The position numbers and the translations under genes were made by a program. The notes beneath the pieces were generated by a model. The model was not told the DNA's origin, did no database searches, and saw only the letters and a list, made by a program, of their open reading frames with translations. From Streptomyces sp. G-G2 (lineage in GTDB: Bacteria > Actinomycetota > Actinomycetes > Streptomycetales > Streptomycetaceae), in assembly GCF_030063135.1 (NCBI RefSeq), contig NZ_JASISO010000023.1:1-64000 (forward strand): 64,000 bases of DNA, read 5' to 3'. The first letter of the stretch is position 1. Each line of letters begins with the position of its first letter. This document shows, one piece after another, positions 43,798 through 52,646 of this stretch.

Positions 43798-45072
43798 TTA
43801 CTTCCAGCCCTTGAGGATCTTGCGGAACTCGACGCCGGCCGCCTTCGCCGCGTCCTCCGGGCTGGAGGTCCCGGTGACGGCCTTGGTGTACTGGAGCTTC
43901 AGCGGCTCGAAGAGGGAGCCGTTCTCCGGGATCCAGGCGCGCTCGACGGCCTTGTCCACGGCGGGCTTGAAGAAGGCGACCATCTCGTTGCCCTTGACCT
44001 CCGGCGCCTCGTAGGCGGCGGTGCGGGTCGGGAGCAGGCTCAGCTCCTTGGTGGCCTGCACCTGGACCTCCTGCGAGGTCATGTACTCGACGAAGGCGTG
44101 CGCGGCGCCGCGGTTCTTGGACCCGGCGTAGACGGCCAGGTCGTGGCCGCCCTGGGGGGCGCCCGCCTTGGCGGAGCCGGCCGGGACCGCGCTGACGCCG
44201 AGGTTGGTCTTGTCGGAGAACTGCGCTCCGGCGAGGGTGTCCTTGACGGCCCACGGGCCGTTGACCATCATCGCGACCTCGCCCGTCTTGAAGGCGGTCT
44301 GCCCGTTGTCGTAGCCGTCGGTGGCGTTGGTGACGGCGGCGCCGGAGGTGATCAAGTCGCGGGCGGCCTTGAAGGCCTTGACCCCCGCCGGGTTGTCGAC
44401 GGTGACCGTCTTGTTCTTGGCGTCGACGAGGTCGCCGCCCTCGCCGTAGATGAAGGGGAGGAACCAGTAGGAGTCGTCGCCGCGCAGGTAGAGGCCGGTC
44501 TTGCCGGTCTTGGCCTTGATGGCCGCGGCGGCGGTCTTGACCTCCTCCAGGGTGGTCGGGGGCTGGACGCCCGCCTCCGCCAGCATCTTCTTGTTGTAGA
44601 AGAGGCCGAGGGAGTCGATCACCTGCGGGACCGCGTAGAGCTGGTTCTCGTACGTGCCGCTGGCGGCGGCCTGCGGCAGGAACTCCGCGCCGACCTTCTT
44701 GGCCGTGTCGGCGGGGACCTTGTCCAGGTAGCCGAGCGAGGCGAAGTCGGCGACCCAGCCGACGTCGGCGCGAATGACGTCGGGGGCCTCGGCGCCGCTG
44801 CTGAATGCGTTCTTGACCTTGTTCTGCGCGTCGCCGTACGGGACGTTGACGTACTTGACGGTCACCTTCGGGTGCTTGGCGGTGAACGCCTCGGCGATCT
44901 TCTGGAAGGTCGCCTTCTCCGTGTCGTTGGAGGTGTCCCACCAGGTGACCGTGCCGGAGATCTCGCCACCGGCGCTGTCGCCGCCGCCGTTGTCGTTCTT
45001 GTCGCCGCCGCAAGCCGTCGCCGCGAGCGCCAGAGCCGCGACCAGCGCGGTGGCCGCTATGCCACGCCGCAT
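43798..45072 (-). CDS. malE: Maltodextrin-binding lipoprotein MalE
   Basis: A 424-residue ABC solute-binding lipoprotein. Signal peptide with lipobox LAATACGG (Cys about residue 21), then a two-lobed maltose-binding-like domain (ISGTVTWWDTSNDTEKATF, YAVPQVIDSLGLFYNKKML, NGPWAVKDTLAGAQF). A GAAGGAG site precedes the ATG. It is the first gene of the malEFG-aglA-lacI operon. Operator-like TTGC/GCAA repeats lie 85-105 bp upstream. Confidence 0.93.
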   Translation of the reverse strand: MRRGIAATALVAALALAATACGGDKNDNGGGDSAGGEISGTVTWWDTSNDTEKATFQKIAEAFTAKHPKVTVKYVNVPYGDAQNKVKNAFSSGAEAPDVIRADVGWVADFASLGYLDKVPADTAKKVGAEFLPQAAASGTYENQLYAVPQVIDSLGLFYNKKMLAEAGVQPPTTLEEVKTAAAAIKAKTGKTGLYLRGDDSYWFLPFIYGEGGDLVDAKNKTVTVDNPAGVKAFKAARDLITSGAAVTNATDGYDNGQTAFKTGEVAMMVNGPWAVKDTLAGAQFSDKTNLGVSAVPAGSAKAGAPQGGHDLAVYAGSKNRGAAHAFVEYMTSQEVQVQATKELSLLPTRTAAYEAPEVKGNEMVAFFKPAVDKAVERAWIPENGSLFEPLKLQYTKAVTGTSSPEDAAKAAGVEFRKILKGWK

Positions 45073-45155
45073 ATGAACTCCTTCGATGATCCCGGCCGCG
45101 CCTCGCGGTCCCGAGTTGCCGAGAACGTAACAAGCCTGAAAGCCGACCGAAAGAC

Positions 45156-45176
45156 CTTGCGGCGATTTTCTGCAAG
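45156..45176 (-). promoter_or_regulatory. Candidate MalR operator upstream of malE
   Basis: CTTGC (45156-45160) and GCAAG (45172-45176) form an inverted pair with 11 bp between, 85-105 bp upstream of malE. The same TTGC/GCAA elements occur at the amylase promoter. Confidence 0.65.
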
Positions 45177-45319
45177 TCCTGGTGATCGTTACATCCGTGT
45201 GTCCGTACGGTTGCCGCAGCTTGCTGTTGGTTCGAACCCTCTTCGGGTGAAAGGCCCCGCAACCAGGGGCCCCTTCGCGGCGCCGGCCCCGACGTGACCC
45301 GCGAACTGACCGCGTCGCG

Positions 45320-45336
45320 GCTTGCAAGCGCTTCCA
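45320..45336. promoter_or_regulatory. Candidate second MalR operator in the malE-malR region
   Basis: GCTTGCAAGCGCTTCC at 45320-45335 contains the LacI-type core CTTGCAAGCG with GCTTGCAAGC palindromic symmetry. It lies between malE and malR and could regulate malR itself. Confidence 0.6.
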
Positions 45337-45688
45337 GCGAGGCCTCCGCGAACGGCGGCTGGTGGCGCGAAGTCATCCACCGGGTGGCCGGGAGCCGATG
45401 CCGGCATGGCGCACGGCATGGTCGAGGCGCCCGGCCCGTCCGACCGGGTGCGGCGCGCGGGCCACCCCGATCCACTCAGGCCCGCTCCCCTTCTTCGAGC
45501 GGGACGGGATGCGCGGGTTCCACCGCTCCTGGCGCCGTCCGCCCGTCGCGTGGCGGTGGAACCGCCGGCGCCCGAACGGCCCGTACCGTCCGGCTCTCCG
45601 GCGGGCTCGGACAGCCGGGGCGTCCCGCTTCACCCCGCTCCGTGCACGTGGTGGGCAATGCGACGCGTGACCGGTACAGTCCACTCCC

Positions 45689-46711
45689 ATGACCGCGCGG
45701 CTTGCCGACATCGCAGCTCAGGCGGGGGTCAGCGAAGCCACAGTCAGCCGGGTCCTCAATGGCAAGCCCGGCGTGGCCGCGGCCACCCGCGAATCCGTGC
45801 TGGCCGCGCTCGACGTCCTCGGTTACGAGCGCCCCGTGCGGCTGCGCCAGCGCAGCGCCGGTCTCGTCGGGCTGATAACGCCCGAGCTGGACAACCCCAT
45901 CTTCCCGGCGCTCGCCCAGGTCATCGGACAGGCCCTCACCCGGCAGGGGTACACGCCGGTGCTGGCCACCCAGACGCCCGGCGGATCCACCGAGGACGAG
46001 CTGACCGAAATGCTCGTGGACCGCGGGGTCTCCGGCATCATCTTCGTCTCCGGTCTGCACGCGGACACCACCGCCGACATGGGCCGATACGACCAACTCC
46101 GCGGCCAGGGCGTCCCGTTCGTCCTCATCAACGGCTTCTCCGACAAGGTGCGGGCCCCCTTCGTCTCCCCCGACGACCGGGCCGCCATGCAGCTCGCGGT
46201 GACCCACCTGACCGCCCTCGGCCACACCCGGATCGGGCTGGCGGTCGGACCCAAGCGGTTCGTGCCGGTGCTCCGCAAGATCGAGGGGTTCCGGGCCGGG
46301 ATGCGCGAGCGGCTCGGGCTGAGCGGAGCCGAGACCGAGGAACTGGTCCAGCACTCCCTCTACACCCTGGAGGGCGGGCAGGCCGCGGCCACCGCGCTCA
46401 TCGCCCGCGGCTGCACCGCGATCGTGTGCGCCAGCGACATGATGGCGCTCGGCGCGGTACGGGCCGCCCGCCAGCAGGGGCTGCGGGTACCGCAGGACGT
46501 CTCCGTGGTCGGCTTCGACGACTCGCCCCTCATAGCGTTCACCGATCCGCCGCTGACGACCATCCGGCAGCCGGTGCAGGCGATGGGGCAGGCCGCGGTC
46601 CGCGCGCTGCTGGAGGAGATCGGCGGAACCCCTGCGCCGCACAGCGAATTCGTGTTCCTGCCGGAACTGGTGGTGCGCGGCTCCACCGCTTCGGGCCCGG
46701 CCCGCAAATAG
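45689..46711 (+). CDS. malR: LacI-family repressor MalR of the mal operon
   Basis: A 340-residue LacI-type regulator with N-terminal helix-turn-helix (LADIAAQAGVSEATVSRVLN), hinge and a C-terminal sugar-binding domain ending in DVSVVGFDDSPLIAFTDPP. It is divergent from malEFG with 616 bp between and is the known type of repressor for maltodextrin genes in Streptomyces. ATG start. A near-copy lies at the far end of the operon. Confidence 0.93.
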   Translation: MTARLADIAAQAGVSEATVSRVLNGKPGVAAATRESVLAALDVLGYERPVRLRQRSAGLVGLITPELDNPIFPALAQVIGQALTRQGYTPVLATQTPGGSTEDELTEMLVDRGVSGIIFVSGLHADTTADMGRYDQLRGQGVPFVLINGFSDKVRAPFVSPDDRAAMQLAVTHLTALGHTRIGLAVGPKRFVPVLRKIEGFRAGMRERLGLSGAETEELVQHSLYTLEGGQAAATALIARGCTAIVCASDMMALGAVRAARQQGLRVPQDVSVVGFDDSPLIAFTDPPLTTIRQPVQAMGQAAVRALLEEIGGTPAPHSEFVFLPELVVRGSTASGPARK

Positions 46712-46839
46712 CGCCTGACCTGGCCGTACGCGGCCGGGTGGAGCGGGCGAGGCCTCGTCCCCCGGGGGGAGACCGCGCGCCGAAGACCGTCCGGAGGGAT
46801 GATCGGAGGCAGGCACGCCATCTGACAGACTCTTTCCCC

Positions 46840-47751
46840 ATGGGTGAAGCGAGCGTGAAGACACTGGATACCAGGACGGATGTCTCGGCGCCCGCTGTGG
46901 GCGAAAGCGACAGCCCACAGGGGCATCAGGAGGCCACCGGCCGGTTCCTGGGCGGACTGCGCGCGCCGCGCCGTCCGCGGATCTGGTTCGAGGTCCTGCT
47001 GCTGGCCGTGAGCTACTGGACGTACTCGCTGATCCGCAACTCCGTGCCCGAGCAGAAGGCGGCCGCGCTCGCGAACGCCGACTGGATCTGGGACGTCGAG
47101 AGCACCCTCGGCATCGCCGTGGAGCGGAGCGTCAACCACGCCGTCGATTCGGTGACGTGGCTGATCGTGGGCATGAACTACTACTACGCCACCCTGCACT
47201 TCATCGTGACAATCGGCGTACTGGTGTGGATCTACCGGTACCACCCCGGCCGGTACGCGGCCGCGCGCCTCGTCCTGTTCGCCACCACCGGTGTCGCGCT
47301 GGTGGGTTACTACCTGTTCCCGCTCGCGCCGCCGCGGCTGATGAACGGCAGCACGTTCGTCGACACCGTGCTCAAGCACCACACCTGGGGCTCGATGGCC
47401 TCCGGCGACCTCAAGCACATGTCGAACCAGTACGCGGCCATGCCGTCCATGCACATAGGGTGGTCGCTCTGGTGCGGGCTGACCGTCTTCGCGGTCGCCT
47501 CGGCGCCCTGGGCCCGGATCCTGGGCCTGCTCTACCCCACGGCGACCCTCGTCGTCATCGTGGCCACCGCCAACCACTTCTGGCTGGACGCGGCGGGCGG
47601 CGCGATGTGCCTGGCCTTCGGGTACGCCGTCTCGCGGAGCTGGTACGGGGCCATGCCGCACCGGCTGCCCCGGCACCCCGCGCACGCCGGGCCGCACCCG
47701 GCCTCGGCCGCGCTGGTGCGGGGCCTGCGCCGGGTGCGCTCGCGCGCTTAG
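46840..47751 (+). CDS. PAP2-family membrane protein (inositol-phosphotransferase-like)
   Basis: A 303-residue membrane protein with about six hydrophobic segments and the PAP2 phosphatase/transferase residues QYAAMPSMHIGWSLWCG and TANHFWLDAAGG (catalytic His and Asp). The arrangement fits the PAP2_3 subfamily that includes inositol phosphorylceramide synthase-like enzymes, so it may transfer a phospho-headgroup in cell-envelope lipid synthesis. ATG 46840 or GTG 46855 may be the start. Its stop overlaps the stop of the convergent methyltransferase gene. Confidence 0.8.
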   Translation: MGEASVKTLDTRTDVSAPAVGESDSPQGHQEATGRFLGGLRAPRRPRIWFEVLLLAVSYWTYSLIRNSVPEQKAAALANADWIWDVESTLGIAVERSVNHAVDSVTWLIVGMNYYYATLHFIVTIGVLVWIYRYHPGRYAAARLVLFATTGVALVGYYLFPLAPPRLMNGSTFVDTVLKHHTWGSMASGDLKHMSNQYAAMPSMHIGWSLWCGLTVFAVASAPWARILGLLYPTATLVVIVATANHFWLDAAGGAMCLAFGYAVSRSWYGAMPHRLPRHPAHAGPHPASAALVRGLRRVRSRA

Positions 47752-48467
47752 GGTTTCTCCGCTGTTCCGCGCGCGGCGACGAACCAGCGGGCGGGGAGCT
47801 CGACCCGGGTGCCGTCGGCGTGTACCTCGCTCATGGTGAGGCTGGTCTCCCCCTCCGCCAGGACCGACAGTCCCGCCGCGCGCAGCAGGCCCGCGACCTC
47901 ACCGTCGGCGACCCGGCCGGGGCGCAGGTCGTGTTCCCTGACCCGCAGCAGTTTCGGCGTCGGCCCGAGCGAGCCGAGGACGGCCGCCGCCCCGTCGGTG
48001 GGTTCCAGCACCAGGGCCCGGCCGGTCGCGCCGAGCAGGGCGGCCACGGAGGCGGCCACGGCGGGCCGGTCCTCGGGGTCGCTCTGGTGCAGGACGGCGC
48101 GCAGGTAGACGTTGGTGTCGCCGATGCGGCCGTGCAGGGCGTGGGCGCCGGGGGCGTCGGCGAGGTCCAGCTGCTCGTACTCGGCCACGCCGCCGGGGTC
48201 GGCGCGGCGGGCGTGCGCGACGGCGGCCCCGGCCAGGTCGACGCCGATGGCCCGGGCGAAGCGGGTGGCGAGGAACCGGGTCTGGGTGCCGTTGCCGCAG
48301 CCGAGGTCGGCGATGGGGAGGCGGGGGTCGGCGTACGGCTCCAGCAGGGCGAGGTCCCGCTCGGCGGTGAGCGCGGGGGCCGCGTCCCAGAAGGGCTCGC
48401 CCTGCGTGCCGTCGCTCTCCTCCCAGAAGCCGTCCCAGGCCTTGCGGTAGCGGTCGGAAAGCGCCAT
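47748..48467 (-). CDS. SAM-dependent methyltransferase
   Basis: A 239-residue class I methyltransferase. Motif I is IADLGCGNGTQTRFLA and motif II-like IGVDLAGAAVAHARRA; the rest has the usual Rossmann pattern. The substrate is unknown. It ends convergently with the PAP2 gene with overlapping stop codons (TAG/TAA). Confidence 0.85.
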   Translation of the reverse strand: MALSDRYRKAWDGFWEESDGTQGEPFWDAAPALTAERDLALLEPYADPRLPIADLGCGNGTQTRFLATRFARAIGVDLAGAAVAHARRADPGGVAEYEQLDLADAPGAHALHGRIGDTNVYLRAVLHQSDPEDRPAVAASVAALLGATGRALVLEPTDGAAAVLGSLGPTPKLLRVREHDLRPGRVADGEVAGLLRAAGLSVLAEGETSLTMSEVHADGTRVELPARWFVAARGTAEKP

Positions 48468-48619
48468 GCGGGTCTCCTCGGGGCGGGGGCCGTGCCGTGC
48501 CTGCCTGTCCCTACCCCGCCTCCCTCGCCCGAACTCCCCCGCCCCCGGGGGACCACCCCTCCGGGGGCGCCTCACACGCCTGCGGTGCTGATTTCGGCGG
48601 CGCGGCCGGGTCCGCCGGG

Positions 48620-48707
48620 CACCGTCCAGCCCGCCCGGCGCTTGAGGGCACCGTCCAGCCCGCCCGGCGCTTGCGGGCGTTTCCCAGCCCCGCCGGCGCT
48701 TGAGGCG
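48620..48707. repeat. Streptomyces intergenic repeat copies
   Basis: Two identical 25-bp copies (CACCGTCCAGCCCGCCCGGC plus GCTTG) lie at 48620-48644 and 48649-48673, and a related CAGCCCCGCCGGCGCTTGAGGCG, cited as CCCCGCCGGCGCTTGAGGCG, ends at 48707. This is a dispersed element common between Streptomyces genes. It fills the space between the methyltransferase and glnE. Confidence 0.75.
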
Positions 48708-48742
48708 TCCCCGGAGGGACGGGGCCGCGGCCCCCGGCAAGG

Positions 48743-51730
48743 TCAGGCTCCGTAGAAGAGCTCCTCCACCACCGCCCGGGCACGCCGCGTCGTGCGGCGG
48801 TAGTCGTCCAGCATCTCCCCCACCTTCCCCGGCCCGTACCCCAGGTACCGCCCCACCGCCGCAAGCTCCCGCGCGTCGGAGGGGAAGGTGTCCCCGGCCC
48901 GCCCCCGGACCAGCATCACCGCGTTGCGGACCCGGGTCGCCAGGACCCACGCCTCGTCCAGCGTCTGGGCCTCCTCCGTCGGGATCAGCCCGGCCGCGTG
49001 CGCCGCGGCCAGCGCCTCCCGGGTCCGGGTGGTCCGCAGCCCCGGTTCGGCCCACGCGTGCCGCATCTGGATCAGCTGGACCGTCCACTCGACGTCGCTC
49101 AGCCCGCCCCGGCCCAGCTTCGTGTGCAGGGTCGGATCCGCCCCGCGCGGCAGCCGTTCCGTCTCCATTCGCGCCTTCAGCCGCCGGATCTCCCGCACGG
49201 CGTCGTCCCCGAGCCCGTCCACCGGGTACCGCAGCGGGTCGATCAGGTCGATGAAGCGGCGACCCAGCTCGGCGTCCCCCGCCACCGGATCGGCCCGGAG
49301 CAGCGCCTGGCTCTCCCAGGTCAGGGACCAGCGGCGGTAGTAGGCGGCGTAGGAGGACAGGGTCCGTACCAGCGGCCCGGAACGGCCCTCCGGCCGCAGA
49401 TCGGCGTCGATCAGCAGCGGCGGGTCGGCCGTCGTCAGCTGGAGCAGTCTGCGCATCTCGGAGATGACGGTCTGCGCGGCCTTGGCGGCTTCCTGTTCGT
49501 CGACGCCCTCGCGGGGCTCGTGGACGAAGAGCACGTCGGCGTCGGACCCGTAGGCCAGTTCGTGGCCGCCGAACCGGCCGACGCCGATGACCGCGAACCG
49601 GGTGGGCAGCTCCTCCCCCCACTGCCCGCGCACCGCGGCCCGCAGGGCGCCCGCGACGGTGGCGGCGGTGAGGTCGGAGACGGCGCTGCCGACCCGGTCG
49701 ACGAGGGCTCCGGGGTCCTCCCCGGCCGGGTTCTCCTCGGTGCCGTAGGAGCCGATGATGTCGGCCGCGGTGGTGCGGAAGAGTTCGCGCCTGCGCACCC
49801 CGCGGGCGGCGGCGACCCCGGCCGCGGGGTTGGCGGCGCGGTTGACCGCGGCCAGTACCTCCTGGGCGAGCGCCTCGTACGTACGGGGTTCCAGTCCCCC
49901 GGGGTCACCGAGCAGGGACACCGCTTCCGGCGCCCGCATCAGCAGGTCGGGGGCGAGGCGCCCGGCGGACAGGACCCGGGCCAGGTTCTCGGCGGCGGCC
50001 CCCTCGTCCCGCAGCAGCCGCAGGTACCAGGGGGTCTTGCCGAGGGCGTCGGAGACCTTGCGGAAGCCGAGCAGTCCCGCGTCGGGGTCCGCGGAGTCCG
50101 CGAACCAGCCCAGCAGCACCGGGAGCAGGGTCCGCTGGATGGCGGCCTTGCGGCTGACCCCGGAGGAGAGCGCCTCCAGGTGCCGCAGGGCGGCCACGGG
50201 GTCGGCGTACCCGAGGGCTTCGAGGCGCTGTCCGGCGGCGCGCGGGGAGAGCCGGGTCTCGCCGGGGGCGAGCTGGGCGACGGCGTCGAGGAGCGGCCGG
50301 TAGAAGAGCTTCTCGTGCAGACGGCGCACCACGGAGGCGTGGCGGCGCCAGGCCTTGTGGAGTTCGGCGACGGGTTCGGTGCGCAGGCCCATGGAGCGGC
50401 CGAGGCGGCGCAGGTCGGCGTCGTCCTCGGGGACGAGGTGGGTGCGGCGCATCCGGTAGAGCTGGATGCGGTGTTCCATGGTGCGCAGGAAGCGGTACGC
50501 GTCCCCGAGCTGGACGGCGTCGGTGCGGCCGACGTAGCCGCCCGCGGCGAGGGCCTGGAGGGCGTCGAGGGTGGTGCCGGAGCGCAGGGTGGCGTCGCTG
50601 CGGCCGTGCACGAGCTGGAGGAGCTGCACGGCGAACTCGACGTCGCGCAGTCCGCCGGGGCCGAGTTTCAGTTCGCGCTCGACCTGGGCGGCGGGGATGT
50701 TGTCGACGACGCGGCGGCGCATCTTCTGGACGTCGGTGACGAAGTTGTCGCGTTCGGCGGCCTGCCACACGAGCGGCGTTATGGCGTCGATGTACTGCGC
50801 GCCGAGGTCGGGGTCCCCCGCGACGGCGCGGGCCTTGAGGAGGGCCTGGAACTCCCAGGTCTTGGCCCAGCGCTGGTAGTAGGCGAGGTGGGAGGCGAGG
50901 GTGCGGACGAGGGGGCCGTTGCGGCCCTCGGGGCGGAGGTTGGCGTCGACGGGCCAGATGGTGCCCTCGACGGTGGTCTCGGAGCAGATCCGCATGAGGT
51001 GGGAGGCGAGGCGGGTGGCGGCCTGTACGGCGTCGCCCTCGTCGGCGCCGGGGGCGGTGTCGCCGACGAAGATGACGTCGACGTCGGACACGTAGTTCAG
51101 CTCGTGGCCGCCGCACTTGCCCATCGCGATCACCGCGAGGCGGCACTGGGCGGCGTCCTCGGGGGCGGCGGCGCTCGCGATGCGCAGGGCGGCGCGGAGG
51201 GTGGCGGTGGCGAGGTCGGCGAGTTCGGCGGCGGCCTGGGCGACGTCGGTGGTGCCGCACACGTCACGGGCGGCGATGGAGAGCAGGCAGCGGCGGTAGG
51301 AGACGCGCAGCGCGACGGGGTCGGCGGCGTCGGCGAGGCCGCGCTCGAACTCGGCGAGGCCGGGGTGCAGGTCGGCGGACTCGTAGGTGACCAGGGCCCG
51401 CCAGTCGTGGGGGTGGCGGGCGAGGTGGTCGGCGAGGGCCTCGGAGGCGCCGAGTACGCCGAGCAGGCGGTCCCGCAGGGGTTTGGCGCTGACCAGGGTG
51501 TCGAGGAGCAGCGAGAGGTCTTCGGGCGGCTGCGCCTCGGCGAGCCGGACGAGGCCGAGGAGGGCGAGGTCGGGGTCGGCGGTCGCGCCGAGGGCGTCGA
51601 GGAGCACCGGGTCGTGGCGTACGGAGTCCAGCTCGGCGGAGTCGAGCAGCCGCGCGGCGGCCGAGGGGTCGGTGAATCCGCTGCGCACCAGCCGGATGAA
51701 GGTGCTGCTCCTGCGTCCGGGAACCGTCAT
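48743..51730 (-). CDS. glnE: Glutamine synthetase adenylyltransferase/deadenylylase
   Basis: A 995-residue bifunctional enzyme with two nucleotidyltransferase domains. The N-terminal one (about 160-250) has VIAMGKCGGHELNYVSDVDVIF with the metal-binding Asp pair, and the C-terminal one (about 690-760) has RFAVIGVGRFGGHELAYGSDADVLF with a matching Asp pair; only fragments are cited here. A second half of each pairs a PII-response domain (LRDVEFAVQLLQL and LSDVEWTVQLIQM). It adds or removes AMP on the adenylylatable glutamine synthetase in response to nitrogen status. Length normal. ATG 51730. Confidence 0.96.
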   Translation of the reverse strand: MTVPGRRSSTFIRLVRSGFTDPSAAARLLDSAELDSVRHDPVLLDALGATADPDLALLGLVRLAEAQPPEDLSLLLDTLVSAKPLRDRLLGVLGASEALADHLARHPHDWRALVTYESADLHPGLAEFERGLADAADPVALRVSYRRCLLSIAARDVCGTTDVAQAAAELADLATATLRAALRIASAAAPEDAAQCRLAVIAMGKCGGHELNYVSDVDVIFVGDTAPGADEGDAVQAATRLASHLMRICSETTVEGTIWPVDANLRPEGRNGPLVRTLASHLAYYQRWAKTWEFQALLKARAVAGDPDLGAQYIDAITPLVWQAAERDNFVTDVQKMRRRVVDNIPAAQVERELKLGPGGLRDVEFAVQLLQLVHGRSDATLRSGTTLDALQALAAGGYVGRTDAVQLGDAYRFLRTMEHRIQLYRMRRTHLVPEDDADLRRLGRSMGLRTEPVAELHKAWRRHASVVRRLHEKLFYRPLLDAVAQLAPGETRLSPRAAGQRLEALGYADPVAALRHLEALSSGVSRKAAIQRTLLPVLLGWFADSADPDAGLLGFRKVSDALGKTPWYLRLLRDEGAAAENLARVLSAGRLAPDLLMRAPEAVSLLGDPGGLEPRTYEALAQEVLAAVNRAANPAAGVAAARGVRRRELFRTTAADIIGSYGTEENPAGEDPGALVDRVGSAVSDLTAATVAGALRAAVRGQWGEELPTRFAVIGVGRFGGHELAYGSDADVLFVHEPREGVDEQEAAKAAQTVISEMRRLLQLTTADPPLLIDADLRPEGRSGPLVRTLSSYAAYYRRWSLTWESQALLRADPVAGDAELGRRFIDLIDPLRYPVDGLGDDAVREIRRLKARMETERLPRGADPTLHTKLGRGGLSDVEWTVQLIQMRHAWAEPGLRTTRTREALAAAHAAGLIPTEEAQTLDEAWVLATRVRNAVMLVRGRAGDTFPSDARELAAVGRYLGYGPGKVGEMLDDYRRTTRRARAVVEELFYGA

Positions 51731-52190
51731 CCCGCCGCCTCCCGCTCCTGCCGCGACGCAGAGTCTGCCCTGGCTCTGCCTCGGTCGACCTTAGCCGGAT
51801 CGGGGCGTCGGCTCACCGGTGCGTACCCCGCGGCCCCGGCGCCTCCCGCCGGGCCCCGGACTCGCCCGCTCCGCCGCGGGCACTCCCTCCCCCATCGGCC
51901 CGGGTGCGACGGCGCCCACCCTCCCGAGGACCGGAGCGCCGTCGTCCAGCGCGCCCCGGGTGCGGCGGAGTTCGGCCCGTGGCAGGCGCCCGGCAGCAGT
52001 GGTTCCGGCCACGGCGGGGTCCGTGAGCCGATGCGGCGTGTCCGGGGTCACAGGGCCGGGCGGACCGCGGGGCTCCGGGACGGTGACGACGGCCGGGCAC
52101 GTGGGGGCGGGGCGTCCGGCGAGCGGGGAGCGGGGTCCGGACACCGGGACGGGCCGGGCGTGGCGGCGTTCGGCGCCGCCGTGCGCCGGG

Positions 52191-52232
52191 CCCCCGTCCG
52201 CCCCCCGTCCGCCCCCGTCCGCCCCCCCGTCC
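52191..52232. repeat. C-rich microsatellite
   Basis: Four or so imperfect copies of a CCCCCGTCCG unit lie in tandem in the gene-poor stretch upstream of the PIG-L gene. Confidence 0.7.
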
Positions 52233-52379
52233 AGCGCTCCGGCCAGTCCTCCGACCAGCCGGAACCCGCTCGGACCGGCGGCCGCGGGGGCGGGACGCGC
52301 GGCTCCGCCCGAGCGTGGCGACGGGCGCCACCGACGCGCGGCACGCGCCGTGGCGGCCGGTCGTCCGCCCGGCCGGTCC

Positions 52380-52395
52380 GGGGACGTACGTCCCC
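52380..52395. promoter_or_regulatory. Perfect 16-bp palindrome
   Basis: GGGGACGTACGTCCCC is a perfect inverted repeat about 250 bp upstream of the PIG-L gene. Its GGGAC/GTCCC arms recall DevR/DosR-type sites, but the match is partial and no such regulator is seen here. The target is unknown. Confidence 0.5.
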
Positions 52396-52646
52396 TGCCC
52401 GGGCCGTGATACCGCCCACTCCGCAAAACGGGCAATTCGCCATGAGTTGGGATCATCTCGGCGGACTCTCCACGTCCGCATTCTGGTCATCCCCCACCCG
52501 CCGGAGCGGGCAGGGCACAATCGGATCCGGTCGCGCTCGGAAGCAGTGGAGTCATCGGTGAAAACGGTGAACCAAGTTCGCCGTATTGACCTCTATCTGA
52601 CTACACGGCGGATTTTCCGCACCCGAACGACCTCAAGGCGTGACCG

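Larger units (their letters stand above)
51731..52646. other. Long gene-poor intergenic stretch
   Basis: Over 900 bp lie between the divergent starts of glnE and the PIG-L gene. Frames open in several phases on both strands, but none has credible codon bias or recognisable sequence; the proteins would be almost pure Arg/Gly/Pro/Ala. It contains a GTCCGCCCC microsatellite and a 16-bp palindrome listed separately. A small RNA or long 5' leader is possible. Confidence 0.55.

Noticed and set aside
45219..45245. GGTTCGAACC resembling a tRNA T-loop
   Set aside because: No acceptor, D or anticodon arms can be folded around it on either strand; it is only a 10-bp palindrome in the malE-malR spacer.
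52195..52235. C-rich repeat as a CRISPR-like array
   Set aside because: Units are about 10 bp, vary and have no spacers.
51791..52456. Open frames of 130-235 residues on both strands upstream of the PIG-L gene
   Set aside because: The products are nearly all Arg, Gly, Pro and Ala with no motif, and several overlapping frames are equally open, which is expected in high-GC DNA.
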